DNA from: Gemmobacter aquarius
Lineage (GTDB): Bacteria; Pseudomonadota; Alphaproteobacteria; Rhodobacterales; Rhodobacteraceae
Assembly (NCBI RefSeq): GCF_003060865.1
Contig: NZ_CP028918.1
Coordinates: forward strand, 1,221,001-1,285,000
Direction of reading: 5' to 3'
Length of the DNA stretch: 64,000 bases
Shown: positions 17,230 through 27,871 of the stretch, one piece after another
How the letters are laid out: every line of letters begins with the position of its first letter
How positions within the stretch are numbered: the first letter of the stretch is position 1
The notes under the pieces: model-generated
Seen by the model: the letters and a program-made list of their open reading frames with translations, nothing else
What the model was told of the DNA's origin: nothing
The model's database searches: none
Position numbers and translations under genes: made by a program

Positions 17230-17410
17230 GCGGGCGGTCCTTACGGGGAGGTCGCGTAGGGTGGCGGTCCCGAGCGGCCGGTCGGGGTTGAAAGGGGTTT
17301 GGCGGGGACGGGGTTCCCGCAGTGGGGGGCGGGATCGGGCGATGAGGGCTTTCCGGGCGGCGGGCTTGGGCCAGGTCTGGGCCGGGCTTTGCCGAGGCGA
17401 GAATTTCGGG

Positions 17411-17451
17411 TTGATACTTTACGAATTTATGAAAAGCTGTGATGTAAGGAG
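17411..17451 (+). promoter_or_regulatory. AT-rich promoter/operator region before the first sugar operon
   Basis: Contains TTGATA (17411-17416), an imperfect palindrome TTTACGAA-T-TTATGAAA, and AAGGAG at 17446-17451 six bases before the ATG. The operon encodes an RpiR regulator, a plausible ligand for the palindrome; this is inference. A related TTTACGGAA...TGAAA sequence precedes the binding-protein gene near 18458. Confidence 0.35.
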
Positions 17452-17457
17452 AATCAC

Positions 17458-18453
17458 ATGCTTGGATCGCGCTTTGCCACCCGTATCAATTCCTTCGCTT
17501 CGGCGGCGCATGGCTATTGGCCGGGGCAGGTGGAAAAGCCTTCGCTGGCGCAGATGATTGCGCGGGCCGCGACGGTTCCGGGCTTGACCGAGCTTGATCT
17601 GAACTATCCCGACCATGTGGGGGCGAAGCCTGCCGAAGTGGCGGCGATGGTGGCCGGTTGCGGGCTGGCGATCAGCGGGCTGGCGATGCGCTACTATACC
17701 AATCCGGCCTTCAAGCGGGGGGCGTTCACCAACCCCGACCGCGCGGTTCGGCGCGAGGCGATCGATCTGACCAAGCGCGGGATCGATGCGGCACGGGCGA
17801 TGGGCGCGCCGATGATGACGCTGTGGCTGGGGCAGGACGGGTTCGATTACGCCTTTCAATGCGACTATCAAAGGTTGTGGGCCGACGAGGTGGAGGGCAT
17901 CGCCGAGGTGGCGGCACATGATCCGGACTGTCTGGTGTCGATCGAGTACAAGCCCAACGAGCCGAGGAGTTACAGCCTGTTGCGCGATGCGGCGACGACG
18001 CTTCTGGCCATCGACGAGGCGGGGGCGGACAACCTGGGCGTGACCATCGATTTCGCCCATGCGCTTTATGCCGACGAGCAGCCTGCCAATGCGGCGGCGA
18101 TGGTGATGCGGCGGTCGCGCCTGTTGGGGCTGCACCTGAACGACGGCTATGCCAAGCGGGATGACGGCTTGATGGTGGGGGCCGTGCACGGGCAGGCCAC
18201 GCTGGAACTGCTGGCCGAGGTCAAGCGCGGCGGGTTCGACGGGGCGATCTATTTCGACACGTTTCCAGATGCATCGGGGTTAGACCCCGTGGCCGAATGT
18301 GCGGCCAACATCCGCACCGTGCGGCGGATGCTGGCGGCGGTCGGGCGGATGGAGGGGGATAACCGGCTGGCCGACGCCAAGGCGCGCCATGATCCGGTGA
18401 CGGCGCAAGAGATCGCGCAACTGGCCTTGTCGGGGGATATATCGACGGGGTGA
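17458..18453 (+). CDS. TIM-barrel sugar isomerase/epimerase
   Basis: Cytoplasmic metal-dependent sugar isomerase of the xylose-isomerase-like fold, 331 residues. Likely metal ligands are Glu163 (VSIEYKPNEPR), Asp198 (VTIDFAH), His226 (LGLHLND) and Asp267 (YFDTFPD). The EYKPNEP motif with an Asp as fourth ligand recalls L-rhamnose-isomerase-like enzymes rather than tagatose epimerases. The sugar is unknown. It is the first gene of an operon with a CUT2 transporter, an RpiR regulator and a PfkB kinase, so it probably acts on the imported sugar before phosphorylation. The start is well supported by AAGGAG six bases upstream. Confidence 0.78.
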   Translation: MLGSRFATRINSFASAAHGYWPGQVEKPSLAQMIARAATVPGLTELDLNYPDHVGAKPAEVAAMVAGCGLAISGLAMRYYTNPAFKRGAFTNPDRAVRREAIDLTKRGIDAARAMGAPMMTLWLGQDGFDYAFQCDYQRLWADEVEGIAEVAAHDPDCLVSIEYKPNEPRSYSLLRDAATTLLAIDEAGADNLGVTIDFAHALYADEQPANAAAMVMRRSRLLGLHLNDGYAKRDDGLMVGAVHGQATLELLAEVKRGGFDGAIYFDTFPDASGLDPVAECAANIRTVRRMLAAVGRMEGDNRLADAKARHDPVTAQEIAQLALSGDISTG

Positions 18454-18496
18454 ACTTTACGGAACCAACTGAAATCGTGTTGAAAGGGAGGAAACC

Positions 18497-19546
18497 ATGC
18501 AACATTTTCTGAAGGGCGGCCTTGCCGTCGCGGCGCTGGCGCTGACGGTCGGAATGGGTCTGGCGCAAGACCTTGCGCCGCTGAATTCGGACGCCGAACC
18601 TGACCGGATGGATTGGTCGGAGCTTGAGGCCAAGTTCGGCGCGATGCCGGCGGTTCCGGCGGGGACCAAGGTGGGCGGCGTGTCGAAGACGCTGACGAAC
18701 GAATACTGGCGGTCGCTCGGGCAGGGGTACCAGAACGTGGCCGACAAGCTGGGGATCGAGTTCGTCTATCAGGCGGCGCAATCCGAAGGCGACCAGTTGG
18801 GGCAGCTTGCCATTGCCGAGACGCTGATCAGCCAAGGGTTCAACGCGCTGCTGTTTTCGCCCCAGACCGATGCCAACCTGATTCCGGCGATGGAAAAGGC
18901 CACGGCGGCGGGGATTCCGGTGCTGAACGTGAATGACGCAGTGATCCCTTCGGCCACGCATTACGTGGGCAACGTGCAAAAGGGCAACGGCGTGAACGTG
19001 GCCAACTGGTTCATCGCCAACCGTCCCGATGGCGGCAAGGTCGCAGTGATCGAGGGGCAGCCGGGGGTTTATGCGGCGGGCCAGCGCACGGCGGGCTTTA
19101 CTGAAACCATCACGGAGGCGGGCAAGTTCGAGGTCGTGGCCTCGGTTCCTGCGAACTGGAGCCGCGAGGAGGCGTTCAACGCGGCGGCGACGATATTGCA
19201 GCAATATCCCGATCTGATCGGGTTCTATGCCAACAATGACGGCATGGCGTTGGGCGTGGTCGAGGCGGTCAAGGCCGCGGGCAAGGCCGAACAGGTTGCC
19301 GTGTTCGGGACGGACGGTATTTCGGACGCCTATGCTGCGGTGCGGGCGGGCGATCTGACCGGAACGGTGGACAGCTTTCCGGTGCTGACCGGCGAGGTGG
19401 CGATGGAAGTGGCGCTGCGGCTGATGGCGGGGCAGGCTTTGCCGCGTGTGGTCGCAACCCCGCAGGCGCTGGTGACCAAGGACAACGTCGAGACCTTTGC
19501 CACGTCTGACATCGCGGCACTTCGTGCTGCCTTGCTGGCCCAATAA
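18497..19546 (+). CDS. CUT2-family sugar ABC transporter, substrate-binding protein
   Basis: Periplasmic sugar receptor (peripla_BP_4/LacI-like fold), 349 residues. A signal peptide (GGLAVAALALTVGMGLAQ) precedes the mature protein. Typical elements are KTLTNEYWRSLGQGYQ, the ALLFSPQTDANLIPAMEKA hinge and AVFGTDGISDAYAAVRAGDL. The ligand cannot be read from sequence. A GGGAGG site is five bases upstream of the ATG. A GC-rich stem-loop between this gene and the ATPase gene probably raises its expression relative to the membrane components. Confidence 0.88.
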   Translation: MQHFLKGGLAVAALALTVGMGLAQDLAPLNSDAEPDRMDWSELEAKFGAMPAVPAGTKVGGVSKTLTNEYWRSLGQGYQNVADKLGIEFVYQAAQSEGDQLGQLAIAETLISQGFNALLFSPQTDANLIPAMEKATAAGIPVLNVNDAVIPSATHYVGNVQKGNGVNVANWFIANRPDGGKVAVIEGQPGVYAAGQRTAGFTETITEAGKFEVVASVPANWSREEAFNAAATILQQYPDLIGFYANNDGMALGVVEAVKAAGKAEQVAVFGTDGISDAYAAVRAGDLTGTVDSFPVLTGEVAMEVALRLMAGQALPRVVATPQALVTKDNVETFATSDIAALRAALLAQ

Positions 19547-19558
19547 GGGCTGACCGGT

Positions 19559-19600
19559 CGTCCCGCCTGATGCTCCCTCGGGCGGGACGGCCCTTTCTTT
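19559..19600 (+). terminator. Intra-operon stem-loop between binding protein and ATPase
   Basis: CGTCCCGCC (19559-19567) pairs with GGCGGGACG (19581-19589), followed by a T-rich tail CTTTCTTTT. It probably acts as a partial terminator or 3' stabiliser of the binding-protein mRNA. Confidence 0.65.
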
Positions 19601-19613
19601 TCAGGGTTTTCCC

Positions 19614-21101
<1,488 letters not shown>

Positions 21102-21117
21102 CCCGAGGATACCGATC

Positions 21118-22077
21118 ATGACCGCCACCGCGCGCCCCGCCTTTCTTGCCCGCATCCGCTTTCGCGATGCCGGAACGCTGCTTGGCCTTGTGCTGATCGG
21201 GGTCGTGTTTTCGGCGCTGACGCCGGTGTTCCTGACCGTGCCGAACCTGATGAACATTCTTCAGCAATCTTCGATCAATGCCTGCATCGCGCTGGGCATG
21301 ACGCTGGTGATCATCTCGGGCGGGATAGACCTGTCGGTGGGGCCGGTGGCGGCGCTGTCGGCGGTGCTGGGGGCTGCGATGATGGTGGCAGGCGTGCCGG
21401 TGCCGCTGGCCGTGGCGGGGGCGCTGGCGGTGGGGGTGGGGTGCGGGCTGTTCAACGGGGTGCTGATCACATGGGGGGGCTTGCAGCCGTTCATCGTGAC
21501 GCTGGGGGGGCTGTCGCTGTTTCGGGCCTGCGCGCTGATCTTTACCGGAGGCACGCCGATCTTCGGCATTCCCGACGGGTTTCGCGCCTTTACCAATGGC
21601 ACGGTGCTGGGGCTGCCCAACCCCGTGCTGATCGTGGCGGTGCTGGCGGGGGCGGGCTGGGTGATCCTGAACCGCACGCCGCTAGGCGAGTATTTCATGG
21701 CCGTGGGTGGCAACGAGGAGGCGGCGCGGATTTCGGGCGTTCCGGTGCGGATGACGAAACTGGCGGCCTATATGATCTCGGGGCTGATGGCCTCGGTTGC
21801 GGCGATGATATTGATCGGGCGGCTGGGGGCGGCGGAACCCACGCTGGGGACGCTGTGGGAGCTGGACGCAATCGCGGCGGCGGCGATTGGCGGGGCGTCA
21901 CTGATGGGCGGGCGCGGGTCGATCATGGGGACGCTGATCGGCTGCGTCATCCTTGGCGCGCTGCGTAACGGATTGACGCTGATGAACGTTCAGGCCTTCT
22001 ACCAGCTGCTTGCCACCGGTATCATCATCATCGTCGCGATGCTGATTGACCGGGCGACGAGTGGCAAGCAGGGGTAA
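21118..22077 (+). CDS. CUT2-family sugar ABC transporter, permease
   Basis: RbsC-type inner-membrane permease of 319 residues with about ten hydrophobic helices. Family motifs include ITLVIISGGIDLSVGPVAAL-like sequence near residue 65, GGLSLFRACALI, and GGASLMGGRGSIMGTLIGC near the C-terminus. It probably works as a homodimer, since only one permease gene is present here, unlike the second transporter. The stop is two bases before the RpiR start. Confidence 0.92.
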   Translation: MTATARPAFLARIRFRDAGTLLGLVLIGVVFSALTPVFLTVPNLMNILQQSSINACIALGMTLVIISGGIDLSVGPVAALSAVLGAAMMVAGVPVPLAVAGALAVGVGCGLFNGVLITWGGLQPFIVTLGGLSLFRACALIFTGGTPIFGIPDGFRAFTNGTVLGLPNPVLIVAVLAGAGWVILNRTPLGEYFMAVGGNEEAARISGVPVRMTKLAAYMISGLMASVAAMILIGRLGAAEPTLGTLWELDAIAAAAIGGASLMGGRGSIMGTLIGCVILGALRNGLTLMNVQAFYQLLATGIIIIVAMLIDRATSGKQG

Positions 22078-22079
22078 CG

Positions 22080-22934
22080 ATGAACGATCCGAGGGCCGTC
22101 GGGCCACAAATCAGGATGCGGCTGCCAAGCCTGACGCCGCTGGAAGGCAAGGTGGCGGCCGACATTCTGGACCGGCGCGACATCACCGAGGCGACATCGC
22201 TGCGCGAGGTGGCCGAAGGATCGGGCGTTTCGGAGGCGATGGTGGTCAAGGTCGCCAAAAAGCTGGGTTTCGCGGGGTTTCGTGAATTCAGAAGCGGGTT
22301 GATCGACTATTACGGGTCGGATTCGGCGAGCCTTCACTCCGAGATTTCAGCCGGGGATACGGCGGGCGAGGTGGTGCAAAAGGTGTTTCGCACCGCGATG
22401 CAGGCGCTGGAGGAGACCTTTGCCATCCTCGACCTTGACGGGTTCGAGCGGGCGGCAGAGTTTTTGCACCGGGCAAGGCAGCGCGATTTCTACGGGCTTG
22501 GCGGATCGGCGCAGATCGCGCGGGATGTGAGCCACAAGTTCCTGCGGATCGGGATTCGCACGTCGGTCTTCGACGACGCGCATATGATGATGATGTCGGC
22601 GGCGCTGTTGACGCCCGATGATGTGGCGGTGGCCTATTCGCATTCGGGCACCACCAGTGCGGTGATCGAGGCGTTGGAGCTGGCGCGCAGGAACGGGGCG
22701 CGGACGATTGCGGTGACGAATTACGCCGACAGCCCGCTGGCGCGGCTGGCCGATGTGGTGCTGTGTTCGACGGCGCAGAACTCGCCCCTGCTGGGCGAGA
22801 ACGCGACCGCGCGGATCGCGCAGTTGAACTTGCTCGATGCGCTGTTCGTGGCGGTGGCGCAGCGCGACCGCAAGGCGGCGGATGCCAACCTGTCCCGCAC
22901 CATGCGGGCTGTCCAGTCGAAGCGAAGGGGATAG
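22080..22934 (+). CDS. RpiR/MurR family transcriptional regulator (HTH + SIS)
   Basis: Sugar-phosphate-responsive DNA-binding protein, 284 residues. The N-terminal HTH_6 domain (about 15-85) includes SLREVAEGSGVSEAMVVKVA. The C-terminal SIS sugar-phosphate-binding domain (about 125-265) includes YGLGGSAQIARDVSHKF and YSHSGTTSAVIEAL. It lies inside the transporter operon between the permease and the kinase, and probably senses the phosphorylated sugar made by the kinase and controls this operon. Confidence 0.9.
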   Translation: MNDPRAVGPQIRMRLPSLTPLEGKVAADILDRRDITEATSLREVAEGSGVSEAMVVKVAKKLGFAGFREFRSGLIDYYGSDSASLHSEISAGDTAGEVVQKVFRTAMQALEETFAILDLDGFERAAEFLHRARQRDFYGLGGSAQIARDVSHKFLRIGIRTSVFDDAHMMMMSAALLTPDDVAVAYSHSGTTSAVIEALELARRNGARTIAVTNYADSPLARLADVVLCSTAQNSPLLGENATARIAQLNLLDALFVAVAQRDRKAADANLSRTMRAVQSKRRG

Positions 22935-22936
22935 TC

Positions 22937-23812
22937 GTGTCGCACCCGCCCGTGGTTCTTGTCGTCGGATCGCTGCACCATGACATCATGGTCGAGGCTG
23001 ATCATCTGCCACGGGCCGACGAGACGGCGGTGGGGTCGCGCTGGTATCCGAAATTCGGCGGCAAGGGCGGCAATCAGGCGGTCGCGGCGCAGGCGGCGGG
23101 GGCAAGGGGGCGCATGTTCGGGGCCGTGGGGCGCGACGGGTTCGGGGCCTTCATGCTGGAGGCGCTGGACCGTGGCGGGGTGGACCGGCGTTTCGTGGCA
23201 GAGTTGGACGGGGTGGGGTCGGGCATGAGCGTGGCGATACAGGATGCTGCGGGCACCTATGCCGCGACCATCGTTTCGGGGGCGAACCTGTTGGTGGACG
23301 CGGGCGCGCTGGAGGCGGCGGCGCTGTGGCAGGATGTGAAGGTGCTGGTCTTGCAGAACGAGGTTCCGGCGGGCGTGAACCTTGCCGCTGCGCGGGCCGC
23401 ACGCGAGCGAGGGGTCAGGGTGGTGCTGAACGCGGCGCCTGCGCGCGAGGTTGCGCGGGAGTTGCGGGCCCTGGTCGATGTGCTGGTGGTGAATGCGGTC
23501 GAGGCGGAAATGTTCGGGGCGGGGGAGGTGGGCGATCTGGCTTCGGCGCTGGCTGCCGCGCGGCATCTGGCGGCGCAATATGACAGCGTGGTGGTGACGG
23601 CGGGGGCCGAAGGGCTGGCAGCCTGGACACTGGACGATGTGCAGATCACCCTGCCCGCCCGCAAGGTGCGGGTTTCGAGCACGCATGGTGCAGGCGATTG
23701 CTTCACCGGCACGCTGGCTGCGGCTTTGGCCATGGGGCAGGGGTTGGAAGAGGCCTGCGCGCAGGCGTCGGAGGCGGCGGCGCTGCATGTGGCGGGCGGG
23801 CAGGCAGGCTGA
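22937..23812 (+). CDS. PfkB-family carbohydrate kinase (ribokinase-like)
   Basis: ATP-dependent sugar kinase, 291 residues. PfkB signature 1 (GGKGGNQAVAAQAAGA) is near residue 42. Signature 2, with the catalytic Asp, is STHGAGDCFTGTLAAAL near 250. GTG 22937, three bases after the RpiR stop, is the natural start; a longer frame would overlap the regulator. The sequence resembles ribokinases but the substrate depends on the transporter's sugar. It is last gene of the operon that starts at 17458. Confidence 0.88.
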   Translation: MSHPPVVLVVGSLHHDIMVEADHLPRADETAVGSRWYPKFGGKGGNQAVAAQAAGARGRMFGAVGRDGFGAFMLEALDRGGVDRRFVAELDGVGSGMSVAIQDAAGTYAATIVSGANLLVDAGALEAAALWQDVKVLVLQNEVPAGVNLAAARAARERGVRVVLNAAPAREVARELRALVDVLVVNAVEAEMFGAGEVGDLASALAAARHLAAQYDSVVVTAGAEGLAAWTLDDVQITLPARKVRVSSTHGAGDCFTGTLAAALAMGQGLEEACAQASEAAALHVAGGQAG

Positions 23813-23817
23813 CGCCG

Positions 23818-24594
23818 TCAGAAATGCGGGTGTTTGCAGGTGCCCTTTGCGAAGTCGTCAGGAGAGACGGGCGCGGCCGTTTCGGGGAGTGACGATGTGG
23901 GGGCACCGGTCGCCACGGGCTTGCCGGTGCGCGGGTCGCGCAGCGCCCACCATATCGTGACGCTGTCGATGAAGGCGAAGTAATGCATGGTCTGGCCGAG
24001 TTGCGTGATCGGGCGCATCCGGTCCATCGTATCGGCAAAGACCCAGACGCCGCTTTCGGGGTCGTCGTAGAAGGTCACGACATGTAACTCATTCCGCCGC
24101 GACGGAAGCTGGGTAACGATCAGCCCAAGGCGGTCTGCGGGAAAGCCTGCACAAATGGCGAGTTGCGCGCCCGTCACGGCCACATCGTCGCAATCGGCCG
24201 CCGGTTTGCGTGCGCCCGAGATGACGGTGCCGGTGAGGGGGGTCCAGCGGTCCTGTCCCTTGTCGGGGATGAGAGTGACGCCGGTCTTGAGCCGTTTGTC
24301 GATCTCGCGCAGGGCGGAGATACTGGTGCCCGTTGGCCAACCCGCAGCGTCGTAAGCCTGTTGCAATGCGGCGCAGGTATCGAGCCTGCCGAAATCGCGT
24401 TGCAGGATGTTGGATTGCGGCATGGACCAGCGCATGGTCTGCGGAAAGGGGCTGTCCCGTGCCGAAAGCGGTGTGGCGACCACGTGTACGGCGAGAGCCA
24501 GCCACGCGCAGACCAGCGGCTTCAATTGGGTGCCATCAATTCCACGCGACCGTTTAGAGTTGAGGTGATCTGGCTGAACCGAGCAGTTATTCAC
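23818..24594 (-). CDS. Transglutaminase-like cysteine protease (BTLCP family), exported
   Basis: Predicted periplasmic protein with a bacterial transglutaminase-like cysteine peptidase domain. The triad can be read: Cys in ADCDDVAVTG, His in RNELHVVTFYDD and Asp in VWVFADTMD. A signal-like segment (LKPLVCAWLALAVHVVATPL) lies near residues 24-43. The true start may therefore be TTG at 24525 rather than GTG 24594. The C-terminal 50 residues are Pro/Thr/Ser-rich. BTLCP proteins in proteobacteria often accompany secretion or surface-adhesin systems (as with LapG). Here the neighbour is an AAA ATPase on the same strand. Confidence 0.65.
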   Translation of the reverse strand: MNNCSVQPDHLNSKRSRGIDGTQLKPLVCAWLALAVHVVATPLSARDSPFPQTMRWSMPQSNILQRDFGRLDTCAALQQAYDAAGWPTGTSISALREIDKRLKTGVTLIPDKGQDRWTPLTGTVISGARKPAADCDDVAVTGAQLAICAGFPADRLGLIVTQLPSRRNELHVVTFYDDPESGVWVFADTMDRMRPITQLGQTMHYFAFIDSVTIWWALRDPRTGKPVATGAPTSSLPETAAPVSPDDFAKGTCKHPHF

Positions 24595-24646
24595 ATATCT
24601 TTATGCGAGATGCCGCGGTTTTGTCACATCAATTCTTTCACCGCTT

Positions 24647-25924
24647 CTATCCGGCGACGGGCGGCCTGCGGTCGCTGATGACGTTTTGCCATGCGAGGTC
24701 GAGGAGGTCGCGGGTCAGGCTGGGCGGGCGACCAAGGTAGCTTGACGCGGCGATGACGTGTTTGAGCAAAAAGCCCGGATGCGCGCCCGAGGTGACGAGT
24801 GACTGCGCGGCGTAGGTGTCGTCGAAGAAGGCTTCGACGATGGATGCGTCATAGGCGATGCCGCGCCTTTCGCAGGTGCGGCGGAAGATTTCGAGATATT
24901 CGTCGCGGGTCGGGCTGGGGACGTGGAGTTTGAAGGTGATGCGGCGCAGGCCTGCACTGTCGGCGATGGCCTCGACCGGCATGTTGGTGGAAAAGAGCAG
25001 GAGAAGGTCGAAGGGGACGCCGAATTTCTTGCCGGTGTGCAGGGTCAGGATGTCGTAGCCGCGCTCCAGAGGGCCGATCCAGCGGTTGATGAAGGCCATC
25101 GGCGGCTCTTTCTGGCGGCCGAAATCGTCGATCAGGAACATTCCGCCCAAGGCCTTGAGGTGCATGGGGGCTTCGTAGAAGCGGGCATGGGGTTCGAAGA
25201 TCAGGTCGAGTTTGGCAAGGGTGAGTTCGCCCCCCGCCGCGATGATCGGGCGGCGGCAGCGCACCCAGCGGCGGTCGAGGTGGTCGCCTGCGTCATCGCC
25301 TGCGGCGATGTGCACGGTGTCGTCGAAGACCTGGATGATCTCGTTCCTGACGACAAAGGCGTAGGGGACGAGGATGGTGTCCTGAAAGGTGGTGGCCAGC
25401 GCCTCGGCGATCGAGGTCTTGCCGTTTCCGGCCTCGCCATAGAACAGGACCGAGGCGGCGGAGTTGACGGCGGGACCGAGGCGGTCGGTCAGGCCGGGGG
25501 GCAGGACCAGATGCGAAAGGGCATCGTGCAGGCGGTCTTGGCGGATCGTTTCGGCTGCAACGGTCTGGAGTGCGGCTTGTGCGACGAAGGCTTCGAGCGG
25601 CACGGGGGCGGGGCCGATGTATTGCGACACGGCAAGCGCCGCTTCGGCGCGGGCATCGCCACGGTCGGTCAGGGCAAAGCGCAGGTCCGAGCGCAGGTCG
25701 CCCTGAAGCGAGAGGCCGCGGGCTTCGACCAGTTGCAGGCGGACCATGTCTTCGGTCAGGCTGCGGATGATGGGGCGAGACAGGCACAGCGCATCGGCCA
25801 GTTGCGAGGTGGAAAGCACGCCGTTGCTTTTCATGAATTTGAGCGCGAGGCCGATGAGGAGATCGGCGTTAAGGCCGGTGTCTTCCGGGGTCAGCGGGGC
25901 GGCGGGGTGGGGAAAATCGGTCAT
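24647..25924 (-). CDS. AAA-type ATPase with N-terminal winged-helix region
   Basis: Cytoplasmic ATPase of 425 residues. Residues 20-75 look like a winged helix (MKSNGVLSTSQLADALCLSR). Walker A is GEAGNGKTS (163-171) and Walker B FLIDDFGR (263-270). A later sensor-like FDLLLLFSTNMP segment and a C-terminal lid complete the domain. Uncharacterised relatives are annotated simply as ATP-binding protein. It lies upstream of the transglutaminase-like gene on the same strand with about 50 bases between them. The function of the pair is unknown. An AT-rich stretch at 25995-26030 is the likely promoter. Confidence 0.72.
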   Translation of the reverse strand: MTDFPHPAAPLTPEDTGLNADLLIGLALKFMKSNGVLSTSQLADALCLSRPIIRSLTEDMVRLQLVEARGLSLQGDLRSDLRFALTDRGDARAEAALAVSQYIGPAPVPLEAFVAQAALQTVAAETIRQDRLHDALSHLVLPPGLTDRLGPAVNSAASVLFYGEAGNGKTSIAEALATTFQDTILVPYAFVVRNEIIQVFDDTVHIAAGDDAGDHLDRRWVRCRRPIIAAGGELTLAKLDLIFEPHARFYEAPMHLKALGGMFLIDDFGRQKEPPMAFINRWIGPLERGYDILTLHTGKKFGVPFDLLLLFSTNMPVEAIADSAGLRRITFKLHVPSPTRDEYLEIFRRTCERRGIAYDASIVEAFFDDTYAAQSLVTSGAHPGFLLKHVIAASSYLGRPPSLTRDLLDLAWQNVISDRRPPVAG

Positions 25925-26063
25925 CTGGGCCTGTCGGGGCCGTGGGCGGCCATGGGGGAGGGTGGCCTGCGCGGGGCGCAGTCGGTGTGGATACTTAATA
26001 TAGATTAATGACCTAAGGGCGCCGCGAGCGCAACTTTGGTATACGGCGGCGCTATGGGCGCGG

Positions 26064-26750
26064 TCAGCTTGCCGAAAGGCGGTCGCGGATGTGGCGGATG
26101 CCCAGTTCGGGGCTGGTCAGCACCGGCGTGCTGCCAAGATCGCCCGCCACGGTGGCAAGGGCGCGGGCCATCGAGGCTTGGGCGAGCACGACCGTATCGC
26201 AGGTGGCGGCGAGGGCGCGGATTTCTGCGGCGACCATCGCGTCATGGGTGGCGGTGTCGCCGCTGGCCAGTTTCTGGAACGCGCCTTCGGCGAGGCGGTC
26301 GGTCACGCTGCAATCGCGGCCAAGGCGGGCGGCGGTGGCGCGGATCAGCGCAGCCGTAGGGGCAAGGGTGCTGGGCAGGGTGGCCAAGACGCCGATGCGG
26401 CCAAGGTGCTGGACTGCTGATTGGACGGCGGCGATGGCCATGCCTTCGTCGATGCGGAACAGGGGCACGGGGCAGAAGGGGCGGCAGGCCTCGACCGCGG
26501 GGCCGAGCGAGGAGCAGGTGACGACCACCGCTTCGGCCCCTGCATCGGTGGCCGAGGCGATCAGGGCGGCCAAGCGGCGGGTGGTGAGGGGCGAGGGGCT
26601 GCCATCGCGGATGGTGGCGCGCAGCAGGCTTTCATCGACCATGTTGAAGCCGGCCCAAGCGGGGAGGTCGGCTTTCAGCAGCGCGTCGAAGGTGGGGATC
26701 AGGCCTGCCACGGTATGGATCATCGCGAGGGAGCGGGGGGTGGGGGTCAT
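26064..26750 (-). CDS. Aspartate/glutamate/hydantoin racemase family protein
   Basis: Cytoplasmic protein of 228 residues with the Asp/Glu racemase fold. The first catalytic cysteine is Cys79 in VVVTCSSLGPA. The second cysteine position appears replaced, since the corresponding strand reads VVLAQASMARAL. A two-cysteine racemase mechanism is then unlikely, and the protein may be a lyase-, isomerase- or decarboxylase-like family member. No operon partner: it is divergent from the downstream epimerase gene and separated by about 140 bases from the ATPase gene. Confidence 0.75.
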   Translation of the reverse strand: MTPTPRSLAMIHTVAGLIPTFDALLKADLPAWAGFNMVDESLLRATIRDGSPSPLTTRRLAALIASATDAGAEAVVVTCSSLGPAVEACRPFCPVPLFRIDEGMAIAAVQSAVQHLGRIGVLATLPSTLAPTAALIRATAARLGRDCSVTDRLAEGAFQKLASGDTATHDAMVAAEIRALAATCDTVVLAQASMARALATVAGDLGSTPVLTSPELGIRHIRDRLSAS

Positions 26751-26938
26751 GGGCCTGCCTGCCGGATTGGGTTAGGGCGATGCTGGGGCAAAGCGGGGGC
26801 GCTGTCAAATCGGCGGGCGTGTCGGTTTCGGGGGTGAAATCGGGCTAATGGGTGGATAGGCTGGGGGAAATATCGGGGCGGGGCACTGGCTTAGGGCCGG
26901 TGCGCCGCGCCGGACTGCAAAAGGTTGGAGACCGGATC

Positions 26939-27835
26939 ATGACAAAGCGCATCGTATTCACCGGCGGGACCGGCAAGGCCGGACGCCATGCCGTGCCGCA
27001 TCTGCTGGCCAAGGGGTATCAGGTGCTGAACCTCGATCTCAAGCCGTTCGACCATCCGGGGGTGAACACGCTGATCACGGATGTGACCGACAGCGGGCAG
27101 GTGTTCAACGCGCTGACGTCGCATTTCGGGTTTGACGGGTTCGAGGCGGGGCAGCCCGCGCAGGCGCCCGATGCGGTGGTGCATTTCGCCGCCGTGCCGC
27201 GGATGCTGCTGAACCCCGACAACAAGACCTATGCCGACAATGTGGTCAGCACCTATAACGTGATCGAAGCTGCGATGAAGCTGGGCGTTCGCAAGGTCAT
27301 CATCGCCAGTTCCGAGACGACCTATGGCGTTTGTTTTGCCGAAGGCGACCGGGATTACCATTCCTTCCCGCTTGAGGAGGATTACGACACCGACCCGATG
27401 GACAGCTATGGCCTGTCGAAGGTGGTGAACGAAAAGACGGCGCGTGCCTTTGCCATGCGCTACGGGGCCGATATCTATGCGCTGCGGATCGGCAATGTAA
27501 TCGAGCCGCATGAATATGCGCGGGATTTTCCGGGCTATCTGGCGAACCCAGCGGTCCGGAAGCGCAATGCCTGGAGCTATATCGATGCGCGGGATCTGGG
27601 CGAGATCGTGCATCTGTGCATCGAAAAGGACGGGCTGGGGTTTCAGGTGTTCAACGCGGTCAACGATACGATCACCGCGCATGAGCCTACGGCGGAGTTT
27701 CTGGCCAAACATGCGCCCGGAACGCCTGTGACGCGGGCGTTGCAGGGGTTTGAAGCGCCGCTGTCGAACCGGAAAATCCGCGAGGTTCTGGGGTTTCGCG
27801 AGGCGCATGACTGGCGTGATTATGTAAAGGGTTGA
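26939..27835 (+). CDS. NAD-dependent epimerase/dehydratase family protein
   Basis: Extended-type SDR of 298 residues. The cofactor motif is TGGTGKAGRH (about 8-17). The active-site Tyr and Lys are in SYGLSKVVNEK, after the SSETTYG segment that provides the Ser/Thr. Sequence character is that of sugar-modifying epimerases or dehydrogenases, such as the uronate dehydrogenase group; the substrate is unknown. GGAG eight bases before ATG 26939 supports the start. It is first gene of a three-gene oxidoreductase operon (to 29789) inside the sugar island. Confidence 0.82.
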   Translation: MTKRIVFTGGTGKAGRHAVPHLLAKGYQVLNLDLKPFDHPGVNTLITDVTDSGQVFNALTSHFGFDGFEAGQPAQAPDAVVHFAAVPRMLLNPDNKTYADNVVSTYNVIEAAMKLGVRKVIIASSETTYGVCFAEGDRDYHSFPLEEDYDTDPMDSYGLSKVVNEKTARAFAMRYGADIYALRIGNVIEPHEYARDFPGYLANPAVRKRNAWSYIDARDLGEIVHLCIEKDGLGFQVFNAVNDTITAHEPTAEFLAKHAPGTPVTRALQGFEAPLSNRKIREVLGFREAHDWRDYVKG

Positions 27836-27871
27836 GCGGGTTATGGGGCGAAGCTGACAGGAGGGTTCGGG

